Of a DNA stretch of 36,740 nt, positions 24,257 through 31,737 are shown one piece after another; the first letter of the stretch is position 1; every line of letters starts with the position of its first letter. The notes beneath the pieces were generated by a model, which saw only the letters and a program-made list of their open reading frames with translations, had not been told where the DNA came from and searched no databases. The position numbers and the translations under genes are program-made. The stretch covers positions 1-36,740 of the forward strand of contig NZ_BPRC01000037.1 of assembly GCF_022179725.1 (NCBI RefSeq), written 5' to 3'. Source of the stretch: Methylorubrum aminovorans. Lineage in GTDB: Bacteria; Pseudomonadota; Alphaproteobacteria; Rhizobiales; Beijerinckiaceae.

Positions 24257-24987
24257 TGGAGCGACACACCGTCGTCGACCTGATGGTCAAGCTCAAGCTG
24301 CGCGGCATGCGCGCCGCCTACGACGAGATCATCACGCAAGCTGGCAAGCGCGGACATGCGCCAGAGCGGGTCGTGGGGGATTTGCTGGCCGCGCAACTGG
24401 CTGACGTGGAGAGTCGGGCCACGGCCTACCGCATGGGCAACGCGAAGTTCCCGGTCCTGAAGACGCTGGCCGAGTTTGACCTGACCGCCTCGCCGGTGAA
24501 CGCGGCGATGGTGCGCGACCTGCACCAGGGCAACTTCCTGACTGACAGCCGCAACGCGGTGCTGATCGGCGGCACGGGCTCGGGTAAGACGCATCTGGCC
24601 ATCGCGATCGGGGCGAACTGCGTGCGGGAGCGGGAGGCGCGGGTGCGCTTCTTCAACACGGTCGATCTGGTCAACCAGCTTGAGGCAGAGGCGCGGGTAG
24701 GCAAGGCTGGTCGGCTGGCCTCACAGCTGGCACGGATGGACCTCGTGATCCTGGACGAACTCGGCTACCTACCGTTCCCGCGCGCTGGCGGGCAGATGCT
24801 GTTCCATCTGGTCAGCCGGCTCTACGAGCGAACCTCGATGATCGTGACGACGAACCTGCCGTTTGGCGAGTGGCCGAGCGTGTTCGGGGACGCGAAGATG
24901 ACAACGGCGCTACTCGACCGGCTCACGCACCACTGCGATATCCTGGAAACGGGCAATGCCAGCTGGCGGCTGAAGACGCGCAGCTGA
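24256..24987 (+). CDS. istB: IS21-family ATPase helper IstB
   Basis: A 243-residue AAA+ ATPase that assists IstA in target choice and strand transfer. Walker A is GGTGSGKTH, Walker B LVILDELGYLPF, with sensor-like TTNLPFGEW. The N-terminal helical region (VKLKLRGMRAAYDEI) is typical. ATG at 24256 overlaps the istA stop (TGATG), with GGAGG at 24244-24248. Intact. Confidence 0.95.
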   Translation: MERHTVVDLMVKLKLRGMRAAYDEIITQAGKRGHAPERVVGDLLAAQLADVESRATAYRMGNAKFPVLKTLAEFDLTASPVNAAMVRDLHQGNFLTDSRNAVLIGGTGSGKTHLAIAIGANCVREREARVRFFNTVDLVNQLEAEARVGKAGRLASQLARMDLVILDELGYLPFPRAGGQMLFHLVSRLYERTSMIVTTNLPFGEWPSVFGDAKMTTALLDRLTHHCDILETGNASWRLKTRS

Positions 24988-25038
24988 GTGCCGATTGTCT
25001 CAAAGAGCCGAGGCCCGATCCGCCGTCAGGCTGGAGAC

Positions 25039-25087
25039 GAGGCCGATGCCGCTCCGCTGACCCGACCGGCTGCGCGGCATCGGCCTC
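25039..25087 (+). terminator. Perfect 14-bp hairpin between istB and the IS right end
   Basis: GAGGCCGATGCCGC (25039-25052) and its exact complement (25074-25087) enclose 21 bases. It lies 52 bases after istB and inside the IS. No T-run follows, so a classical intrinsic terminator is not shown; it may stop transcripts by another route, protect the mRNA 3' end, or shape the transposase-binding end. Confidence 0.45.
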
Positions 25088-25112
25088 TGCGTCGGCGCTC
25101 ATGCGCGGCGAG

Positions 25113-25163
25113 TGGGTCCCTTTTGGACGCCGATCCTGGGTCCCTATTGGACGCCGATTGACA
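25113..25163 (+). repeat. Tandem terminal repeats at the IS21 right end
   Basis: Two 24-base blocks (25113-25136 and 25137-25160), both of the form TGGGTCCC-(T/A)TTGGACGCCGAT, in direct order. The outer block ends the element. Such multiple repeats are typical IstA binding sites. Confidence 0.75.
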
Positions 25164-25246
25164 CTGAGGTTCAGCCCGGCCGCGCCGGCGAGGGCATGGA
25201 CGTAGGCATTCGAGATGGCCTCCTGCGCATGCTCCAGGGTGATCAA
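25164..25246 (-). pseudogene. 5' stub of a DUF4365-like gene cut by IS21
   Basis: On the minus strand the first 27 codons (TTG at 25246) read ITLEHAQEAISNAYVHALAG and then AAGLNL, which resembles the opening of DUF4365-type proteins. The frame then enters the IS. The rest of the gene is not found on the other side of the IS, where the integrase end lies. This suggests that the insertion, or a later deletion next to it, removed most of the gene. Family assignment is tentative. Confidence 0.4.
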
Positions 25247-25410
25247 GGGCCAGCCCAGCGTTGGTTGTGTCGACCGCAGGTTGTTCCAACCACGGCCCGC
25301 CGAGTCCAGTGGCCATTCGGCTCAAGGCTCAGCCGTAACCTCGAATCGCGCGGAGCGGCGTCGAGATGAGGCGGAGGTCGACGGCGAGAGGCGGCAAGGG
25401 CCCTAATCGA

Positions 25411-25462
25411 GGTGGTATCCCGGTGGTATCCGGCGGTCGTGTACTCAGCCAGGGATACCACC
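25411..25462 (+). repeat. Right cluster of GGTGGTATCC motifs (candidate integrase arm sites)
   Basis: GGTGGTATCC at 25411-25420 and 25422-25431, and the inverted copy GGATACCACC at 25453-25462. The paired copies lie in a 22-base segment identical to 21217-21238. TACTCAGCC at 25442-25450 also recurs at 21101-21109 beside the single left copy. The cluster is 51 to 102 bases inside the right core site. Confidence 0.62.
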
Positions 25463-25512
25463 GCAGGACGCCTAAGCGTCTGCCGGAACTGCCATTATCG
25501 GAGAGGGAAAGT

Positions 25513-25558
25513 TGGAGCGGGTGAAGGGAATCGAACCCTCGTATTCAGCTTGGAAGGC
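25513..25558 (-). repeat. attR: 46-bp core repeat within intact tRNA-Gly
   Basis: Identical to 21051-21096. Because the intact tRNA is on this side, the 3' half of the present tRNA was most likely supplied by the incoming element, which is how tRNA-targeting islands keep their host gene functional. Confidence 0.9.
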
Positions 25559-25586
25559 TGCTGCTCTACCATTGAGCTACACCCGC
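25513..25586 (-). tRNA. tRNA-Gly (anticodon UCC)
   Basis: A 74-base cloverleaf including the encoded CCA. The acceptor GCGGGTG pairs with the 3' arm CACCCGC before the discriminator U. The D arm (AGCTCAATGGTAGAGC), the anticodon loop CTTCCAA and the T arm (GAGGGTTCGATTCCCTT) are all present. The anticodon is TCC, for GGA/GGG glycine codons. It is the integration target of the island to its left. Confidence 0.95.
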
Positions 25587-25790
25587 AGACCGAAACTCAC
25601 CCTGAAGAACCGGTTGCGCAGGTTCTTTCCGCACGGGGCGGTGTGAAGAGCGGCGTTGCAGCGCGGCGATAGCACGGCTGGGCCTGTTTGAGAAGCGCGA
25701 ACCGGGCTCTCGCCCTCATGTGGAAGCTGTGCCAGGGAGAGCGGATCGCCGGGCGAGCCCCCGGTTCTGGCCCGTTCGTCGGATCCACCG

Positions 25791-26894
25791 TTGTTTCATC
25801 GCCGCAAGCCCGTCCCTCCCCCGATCGACATCCATGACGACGCGTCGATTGCATCCGCGCGCCTCGACATCCGCGGCGTGAGCCGGCGCTACAGCCGGAC
25901 GCTGGCGCTCGACGACGTGTCGTTGTCGCTTTCGGCGGGCGAGATCCTGGCCGTACTGGGCGATTCCGGCTGCGGGAAGAGCACCCTTCTGCGGCTGGTT
26001 GCCGGGCTCGATGCGCCGGATAGCGGCGAGATCCGCATCGATGGCCGGCCCGTCGCCGGTCGCGGCGGCGAGGAACCGCCGGAGACCCGCGGCGTCGGCC
26101 TGATGTTTCAGGACTACGCCCTGTTTCCGCATCTCACCGTGCTGGCCAATGTCCGGTTCGGGCTGCGTCATCTGCCGGGCAAGCAGGCGCGGGAGGTGGC
26201 GCGGGAGCGCCTCGCCGAGGTCGGGCTGGCGGGTCGCGAGGCGAGTTACCCGGCCACGCTGTCCGGCGGTGAGGCGCAGCGGGTGGCATTGGCCCGCGCG
26301 CTCGCACCGCGTCCCCGGCTGCTGCTGCTCGACGAGCCGTTCTCAAATCTCGACGCCGGCACCCGCGAGCGAGTTCGCGCCGACACCCTTGCCGTGCTGC
26401 GCCAGGACGGGATCGGCGCTATCCTCGTCACCCATGACGCCGCCGAGGCCGTGGAGTTCGCAGACCGCATCGCCCTGATGCGGAAGGGTCGGCTGGTCCA
26501 GTGCGGCACCGCCGAAGCGCTGTATCGCGCGCCTGTATGCCCCTTCGCCGCGCGGGCGCTCGGCGACGTCGTGATGGTAGCCGGCCTCGTCTCCGGCGGC
26601 CGCCTGACGACGCCGCTGGGAAGCGTCGCCCTGCCCTCCCCCGCGCCCGACGGCGCCGTACAAGCCTGCCTACGGCCGGAGGCGATCCGCATCGTGCCGC
26701 GCGGCGAAGGCGTGCCAGGCCGGGTCCTGCGCCGCAGCTTTGCCGGAGCGAGTTCCCGCATCGTCGTCGAAGTCTCGGGCCTCGACGCGCCCCTGCGCCT
26801 CACCGCAGGACCGGATGAGATCACGGATGACATTGTCGAATTGGGCCTCGTCGAAGGGAGGGTCTTGGTCTTCCCCAAAGCCGAACGCGCCTGA
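25791..26894 (+). CDS. fbpC: Iron(III) ABC importer, ATP-binding protein
   Basis: A 367-residue ABC ATPase. Walker A GDSGCGKST, Q-loop FQDYALFP, signature LSGGEAQRVALARAL, Walker B LLLLDEPF and the switch histidine ILVTHD are all present. A C-terminal regulatory domain of about 110 residues follows (CLRPEAIRIVPRGEG onwards), as in FbpC and PotA-type subunits. The start is TTG at 25791; no in-frame ATG fits. It is the first gene of the set ATPase, binding protein, permease, and stands 101 bases before fbpA. Assigned to iron because of the neighbouring FbpA-type protein. Confidence 0.85.
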   Translation: MFHRRKPVPPPIDIHDDASIASARLDIRGVSRRYSRTLALDDVSLSLSAGEILAVLGDSGCGKSTLLRLVAGLDAPDSGEIRIDGRPVAGRGGEEPPETRGVGLMFQDYALFPHLTVLANVRFGLRHLPGKQAREVARERLAEVGLAGREASYPATLSGGEAQRVALARALAPRPRLLLLDEPFSNLDAGTRERVRADTLAVLRQDGIGAILVTHDAAEAVEFADRIALMRKGRLVQCGTAEALYRAPVCPFAARALGDVVMVAGLVSGGRLTTPLGSVALPSPAPDGAVQACLRPEAIRIVPRGEGVPGRVLRRSFAGASSRIVVEVSGLDAPLRLTAGPDEITDDIVELGLVEGRVLVFPKAERA

Positions 26895-26906
26895 CCCGCA
26901 TATTTT

Positions 26907-26925
26907 ATTTGGAATAACTACAAAT
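26907..26925. promoter_or_regulatory. Candidate iron-regulator operator before fbpA
   Basis: An AT-rich dyad, ATTTG-N9-CAAAT, stands out in GC-rich surroundings 71 bases before the fbpA ATG. Alphaproteobacteria control iron uptake through Fur, Irr or RirA; which, if any, binds here cannot be told from sequence. Confidence 0.4.
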
Positions 26926-26995
26926 CATCAGACTTGTCGGCCATCTTGACGGCCTATAACACCCGACGAGCATCGACGATGCTCGGGGGAATTGA

Positions 26996-28021
26996 ATGTT
27001 GCGGCTGCGGAAGTTCGGTTGTTTCGTGGGTTTCAGCCTCGCCCTTGCTCTGGCTGGCCAAGCACAGAGCGCGGAGGTGAATCTCTACACCACGCGCGAG
27101 CCGGGCCTGATCCGGCCTCTCCTCGACGCCTACACCGCCAAGAGCGGCGTAACGGTTAACACCGTGTTCGTCGAGAAGGGTTTGGCCGAGCGTGTCGCCG
27201 CGGAAGGTGCCCGCAGCAGCGCCGACGTGGTCATGACGGTCGATATCGGCAATCTGATCGAGCTGGTCGACCGCGACCTCGCGCAGCCGGTCCGCTCCTC
27301 CGTGCTGGAGGCTGCCGTTCCCGCGCCCCTGCGTGACGGGGACGGGCGCTGGTTCGCCCTCTCCATGCGCGCCCGCGTGCTCTACGCCGACAAGGCGCTC
27401 GCCGACCTGAACGCGGCGACCTACGAATCGCTCGCCGACCCGAAATGGAAAGGCAAGATCTGCCTTCGGTCGGGACAGCACCCCTACAACACGGCTCTGA
27501 TCTCGGCCTATCTCGTGCGCCACGGCGCGGAGAAGACGGAAACCTGGCTGCGCGGGCTCAAGGCCAACCTCGCCCGCAAGGCGGCTGGCGGCGACCGGGA
27601 CGTGGCGCGCGACATCGCCGCCGACCTCTGCGAGATCGGACTCGCCAACTCCTACTATGTCGGCCTGATGCGCTCGGGCCGCGGCGGACCGGACCAGCAG
27701 AAATGGGGCGAGGCCATCAAGGTCGTGCTGCCGACCTTCGAGGGCGGCGGGACTCACGTGAACGTGTCGGGCGCCATCGTCGCCAAGAACGCGCCAAATC
27801 GCGAGGAGGCGGTCAAGCTCCTCGAATATCTCGTCTCCGACGAGGCACAGGCACTCTACGCCAAGGCTGACTTCGAGTACCCGGTCAAGGCCGGTGTCGC
27901 GGCCGATCCGATGCTGCAGGCGCTCGGCCCGCTGACCTTCGACACGACGCCGCTCGTAGAGATCGCCCGCAACCGCAAGGCGGCGAGCCTGCTGGCGGAC
28001 AAGGTCGGCTTCGACAACTAA
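26996..28021 (+). CDS. fbpA: Iron(III)-binding periplasmic protein
   Basis: A 341-residue substrate-binding protein of the FbpA/FutA type. The N-terminus (KFGCFVGFSLALALAGQAQS) is a Sec signal, with mature start at AEVNLYTTREPGLI, the usual first strand of the fold. LANSYYVGLM contains the paired tyrosines that bind ferric iron in this family. The segment GGTHVNVSGAIVAKNAPN is also conserved. ATG at 26996 follows GGGGGA by five bases. Preceded by an AT-rich dyad that may be an iron-regulator operator. Confidence 0.92.
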   Translation: MLRLRKFGCFVGFSLALALAGQAQSAEVNLYTTREPGLIRPLLDAYTAKSGVTVNTVFVEKGLAERVAAEGARSSADVVMTVDIGNLIELVDRDLAQPVRSSVLEAAVPAPLRDGDGRWFALSMRARVLYADKALADLNAATYESLADPKWKGKICLRSGQHPYNTALISAYLVRHGAEKTETWLRGLKANLARKAAGGDRDVARDIAADLCEIGLANSYYVGLMRSGRGGPDQQKWGEAIKVVLPTFEGGGTHVNVSGAIVAKNAPNREEAVKLLEYLVSDEAQALYAKADFEYPVKAGVAADPMLQALGPLTFDTTPLVEIARNRKAASLLADKVGFDN

Positions 28022-28101
28022 CCGCCCTGGAACAGATTACCGGTCCGTTCCCGATGCGGCCGGCCGAAGGAACGTCGAAGGAACGGACCCAAGAAGCATC
28101 C

Positions 28102-29754
28102 ATGAAGCCCGCACGTGGCCTCCTTCATGCGGTGGCGGCGCTGCTGGCCGTCATCCTTCTGGCGCCGGTTGCCTCGCTCGCCGTCGCGGCGGCCGAGGGA
28201 ACCGGCGAGTTATGGCCGCATCTGGCGGCCTATGTCCTGCCGCAGGCGATCCGCGACACCGGCCTGCTGCTCGCCGGCGTCGGAATTCTGGTGATCGGGC
28301 TCGGCACCGGAACGGCGTGGCTCGTCTCGGCCTTCGCCTTTCCCGGCCGTCGGCTCCTCGATGCGGCCCTGCTGCTGCCGCTCGCCGTGCCCACCTACGT
28401 GGTCGCCTACGCCTATCTCGACCTGATGCACCCGCTCGGTCCGGTGCAGAGCGGCCTGCGGGCACTCCTCGGCCTGTCGAGCCCGCGCGACCTCCGCTTG
28501 CCCGATCTGCGCTCGCTGCCGGGCTGCATCCTGCTCCTCGGCCTCGTTCTCTACCCCTACGTCTATCTGCCGACGCGGGCGCTGTTTCTGATGCGGGCCG
28601 GGACGCTGCTGGAGGCCGCTCGGATGCTCGGCGCCGGACCGGCGCGAACCTTCTTCCGGGTTGCGCTGCCCCTGGCTCGCCCGGCCATCGCTCTCGGCAC
28701 CGGCCTCGCATTGATGGAGGCACTCAACGATGTCGGCGCGGCCGAGTTTCTGGGGGTTCGCACCCTGACGGTGCAGGTCTACGCGACCTGGGTGAACCGC
28801 TCGGACCTGCCCGGCGCCGCCCAGATCGCTCTGGTGATGCTGGTCGGCGTCGTCGGTCTCGTTGCGCTGGAACGGCTCGCGCGCGGCGGCCGGGGTTATG
28901 CCGGCACGGGCCATCGCGACCGGACGACCGCGCGCCGGACTCTCTCCGGCTGGCGGGCGGGTCTCGCCCTCACCCTCGGCATCACCCCCGTTCTCCTCGG
29001 CTTCGGCCTGCCGGCAGGCTATCTCGCCTGCTCCGCCTGGCAGCGGCTGCGAGCAACAGGGCTACCGGAGACGCTGGCCGCGCAGGCCTTCAACACCGTG
29101 CTCTATGCCGGCGCTGCGGCCCTGATGACGGTCGCATTGGGACTGCTGGTGGCCGCCTCCCCGCAACTGCTGGGGCGGCGAAGCGGAATGGCTCTGATCC
29201 GGGCGGCCGGCCTCGGCTACGCGATGCCCGGTACGGTGCTGGCGGTGGGGCTGCTCGCACCGCTCGCCCTGCTCGATACGGGGCTGAGCCATCTTGCCGG
29301 CACCGGGCTCAGCTGGGTTCCGGCCGTCGGCCTCGGCACGGGCGCGGCGCTCGTCATCGCCTACACGCTGCGCTTTCTCACCATCTCGGTCGGTGCGACG
29401 GAAGCGGGTCTCGCCCGCATTCCCTCGACCCTTCCCGACGCGGCGCGGGTGCTGGGGCGCGGGCGTTTCGGGACTTTGCTCGCGGTGCAACTACCGCTGG
29501 CATGGCCCGCCGTCCTGAGCGGAGCGCTGCTCGCCTTCGTGGATATGGCGAAGGAATTGCCGGTGACGTTGCTGCTGCGCCCGCTCAACGTCGAGACCCT
29601 GAGCACGCACCTCTACGGCGAGGCCGCCCGCGGCACCTATGAAGACGGTGCCGCGAGCGCGCTGCTGATCGTCATGACGGGTCTGATCCCCGTCGCGTTA
29701 CTGCTGCGCCTCGACCAGAGTGCCGCGCTGCGGCAGCGCCGATCGGACGCCTGA
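28102..29754 (+). CDS. fbpB: Iron(III) ABC importer, permease protein
   Basis: About 550 residues forming two fused permease halves with roughly 12 spans. Each half carries the cytoplasmic EAA-type loop that contacts the ATPase: EAARMLGAGPARTFFRVALP in the first and DAARVLGRGRFGTLLAVQLP in the second. Fused permeases of this kind are normal for FbpB. ATG at 28102 is preferred over one at 28054 because the hydrophobic first span starts just after it. It follows fbpA by 80 bases. Confidence 0.9.
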   Translation: MKPARGLLHAVAALLAVILLAPVASLAVAAAEGTGELWPHLAAYVLPQAIRDTGLLLAGVGILVIGLGTGTAWLVSAFAFPGRRLLDAALLLPLAVPTYVVAYAYLDLMHPLGPVQSGLRALLGLSSPRDLRLPDLRSLPGCILLLGLVLYPYVYLPTRALFLMRAGTLLEAARMLGAGPARTFFRVALPLARPAIALGTGLALMEALNDVGAAEFLGVRTLTVQVYATWVNRSDLPGAAQIALVMLVGVVGLVALERLARGGRGYAGTGHRDRTTARRTLSGWRAGLALTLGITPVLLGFGLPAGYLACSAWQRLRATGLPETLAAQAFNTVLYAGAAALMTVALGLLVAASPQLLGRRSGMALIRAAGLGYAMPGTVLAVGLLAPLALLDTGLSHLAGTGLSWVPAVGLGTGAALVIAYTLRFLTISVGATEAGLARIPSTLPDAARVLGRGRFGTLLAVQLPLAWPAVLSGALLAFVDMAKELPVTLLLRPLNVETLSTHLYGEAARGTYEDGAASALLIVMTGLIPVALLLRLDQSAALRQRRSDA

Positions 29755-29913
29755 AGAGGTTTCCGTTTGCTTCGAGGGGGAAGCGTCTCATTCAGCCCGC
29801 GCGGCGCTCAAACAGGACCCATCGCGCTGGTGCGATGGGGTCCCGCCAAGACCGAACTTCGCTGTCCCGAAGGATCGCTCGAAAAAATCAAACGGATCGG
29901 ACGCGCCCCGTCC

Positions 29914-30015
29914 TTACATGCCGCCGAGGAGGACGTTCATCGATCCGACGAAGGTCATCACGAGGCCACAGGCGAACACGGCAATCATGGCGTAGGACAC
30001 GGGCTTAAGCTGCAT
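29914..30015 (-). CDS. Single-span membrane peptide, 33 residues
   Basis: A small gene encoding MQLKPVSYAMIAVFACG and then LVMTFVGSMNVLLGGM. One hydrophobic helix with a short basic N-terminus is predicted. Start ATG at 30015 has a strong ribosome site AAGGAG (30031-30026) ten bases upstream, which is the main reason for calling it. It lies alone between fbpB and a small secreted protein. Function unknown. Confidence 0.6.
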   Translation of the reverse strand: MQLKPVSYAMIAVFACGLVMTFVGSMNVLLGGM

Positions 30016-30318
30016 GCGCAGTCAACTCCTTGCGATCATTGACGGCCTCCGGGCGAGCCGATCCCACGGCGTGGCGGGAATGGCCGGGAGACGGTGAGAG
30101 GCAGGTAAGAGGCCAGAATGGCCCGGCACCTCCATCAACGACGGAAACACCGGACCATTCCATCGTGAGAGATGAAAATTGGGTCGAAACGAAGAAGATC
30201 GACTTTAATCGCGAGGATGTGAGGCTAACGGCAGCCGATCTATCGATAAAATTCCGAGAAATATCGGTATTTGCACGATACTACGACTCTCGCGCGCCTC
30301 ATTTCATTTATTGTTGCT
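30016..30318. other. Intergenic stretch
   Basis: About 300 bases. The first part holds the ribosome site of the 33-residue peptide. The rest, 30100-30300, is noticeably lower in GC than the surroundings (for example near 30160-30270), and has no supported gene. Confidence 0.5.
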
Positions 30319-30573
30319 TCAGCAACGCGGGCCACCGGCCGTCTGGCCATACTGCTTGACCGGAAAGTTCTGCTGGTTCGCATTGCCCTCAGCCGCCGAA
30401 CTCATCGGGCAGCCCGTATGCTTCGGGCTGTCGTGGACACCGAGCGAGCCCGTGGTCTCCACATCGTAGGGCGCAGTGCGGCGGTAATCATAATTGAAGG
30501 CCATCGCGGACGAGACCGAAGCAGAAATGCCGATGATGGCGGCGGCAACAAGGGTGCAAATTCTGGTATTCAT
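30319..30573 (-). CDS. Small secreted protein of unknown function
   Basis: An 84-residue protein with a clear Sec signal (MNTRICTLVAAAIIGISASV then SSAMA, cleavage after AMA). The mature 58 residues are polar, rich in G, P, N and Q, and contain two cysteines (HTGCPM and the terminal GGPRC). ATG at 30573 is preceded by a purine-rich AGAGAGAA. I do not recognise the family. Confidence 0.65.
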   Translation of the reverse strand: MNTRICTLVAAAIIGISASVSSAMAFNYDYRRTAPYDVETTGSLGVHDSPKHTGCPMSSAAEGNANQQNFPVKQYGQTAGGPRC

Positions 30574-30849
30574 TGTATGTTAATTCTCTCTATTGCGGAA
30601 AATCCGTCAGGAAAAGTGCTCTTCTCCTTTGGTGGTACTGATATAGTCGCTTCTTTGCGGGCGTGACGTGCCGAGCCACACTCACCGCCGGGGATTAAAT
30701 TCGAGGCTCCACTTGGCTCTCATCTTCCCCATCGGAAGCTGTTGAAACGCCATGGGGAAGGGCCTGCGACATGCCGCAGGCGCCGCGCGACCGGCCAAGG
30801 GCCCGGCCTCGGTTCTTGACGATCTCGCTCTCGGTGATCGCGGCGCGGT

Positions 30850-31575
30850 TCAGCGCCGATTCGACAGGTGTGCGTCGGTTCCCGCCGGGCCGGGCAGCGC
30901 CCTGCGCTCGAGCCCCTTGTGCAGGTGGACCATCAACGCGACGCCGAAGAGCGGCGTGATGAGGTTGACGACCGGCACGATCATCAGGCCGGCGAGCAGG
31001 CAACCGGCGGCGATCACCGTGAACCCGTAATGCTCGCGCATCGCTCGCGCCTCGGACAGCGGCCGGAATCGGCCGGCGGCGAGTTCGAAATATTCGCGTC
31101 CGAGCAGGTAGGCGTTGGCACCGAAGAAGGCGAACAGGTTCACCCCCGGCACGAAGACGAGGATCAGCGCGACGAGGTTCACGAGCAGGGCAAGGCCGGC
31201 GAAGCGCAGGGCCGAGCCGAGCGCCTGCCCCCAGGGCAGCGCACGCCCCGGCGCGTCTGCGGGAAAGTCGCTCTGTTCCACAACCTCGGCGACGTCGTCG
31301 AGGAAGAAGCCGGCCACGAGGATCGACACCGCCGGCATGATGTAGGCCAAAGCCACGAACAGCCCGGCGCCGGCCAGGAAGAAGGCGAGCGTGTCGAAGA
31401 GCGGATAGTCGGCCGAGATGTGGTGACTCGCCTGGAACGCCTGGATCAGGCGCGTCAGTCCGAACCAGACGACCACCAGCAGCCCGACCGTGAGCGCCAG
31501 CGACTTGAGGAGGATGCCGCGCAGGGCGGGCGAGAATACCTGCCGCAGGGCAGCGGCGGCGGCCTTCATGAGCAT
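30850..31575 (-). CDS. EI24/CysZ-family membrane protein
   Basis: A 241-residue protein with about four to five membrane segments. LFVALAYIMPAVSILVAGFF, FVPGVNLFAFFGANAYLLGR and VVNLITPLFGVALMVHLHKG match the EI24 domain shared with CysZ, a sulphate-uptake protein in enterobacteria. In alphaproteobacteria the role is usually unassigned. ATG at 31575 is chosen with GAAGG upstream; a second ATG lies at 31569. No sulphur genes are nearby, so I give no gene symbol. Confidence 0.8.
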   Translation of the reverse strand: MLMKAAAAALRQVFSPALRGILLKSLALTVGLLVVVWFGLTRLIQAFQASHHISADYPLFDTLAFFLAGAGLFVALAYIMPAVSILVAGFFLDDVAEVVEQSDFPADAPGRALPWGQALGSALRFAGLALLVNLVALILVFVPGVNLFAFFGANAYLLGREYFELAAGRFRPLSEARAMREHYGFTVIAAGCLLAGLMIVPVVNLITPLFGVALMVHLHKGLERRALPGPAGTDAHLSNRR

Positions 31576-31737
31576 CGCGCCCTTCAGTCCTCTTCGATGA
31601 TCTGCCCGCCCGGGCCGGGTTTTCGCCGCCCTGCTCCCGCCGCGCAAGTGTCGCTTCCGAGAGAATGCTGACGAAGCCGGGCTCCTGAGGGCGATTGACG
31701 CGTTGCTTCCGGAACGAGATCCGCCGGAGCCCCGCGC

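Larger units (their letters stand above)
22667..25163 (+). mobile_element. IS21-family insertion sequence
   Basis: About 2.5 kb carrying istA and istB, inserted in the island. The ends (22667-22693 and 25137-25163) are inverted repeats matching at 22 of 27 positions; the outermost five bases of the left end differ most, while the right end has the expected form TGTCAATCGGCG read inward. CTGAGG stands directly outside each end (22661-22666 and 25164-25169), a possible 6-bp target duplication. At the right end a second copy of the terminal block (25113-25136) lies next to the first, as is usual for the multiple transposase sites of this family. Confidence 0.85.

Noticed and set aside
21217..25462. 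GGTGGTATCC repeats as a CRISPR array
   Set aside because: Too short, not regularly spaced, and split between two island ends 4 kb apart.
28054..28102. Earlier start for the iron permease
   Set aside because: It adds a polar leader before the first membrane helix without a ribosome site.
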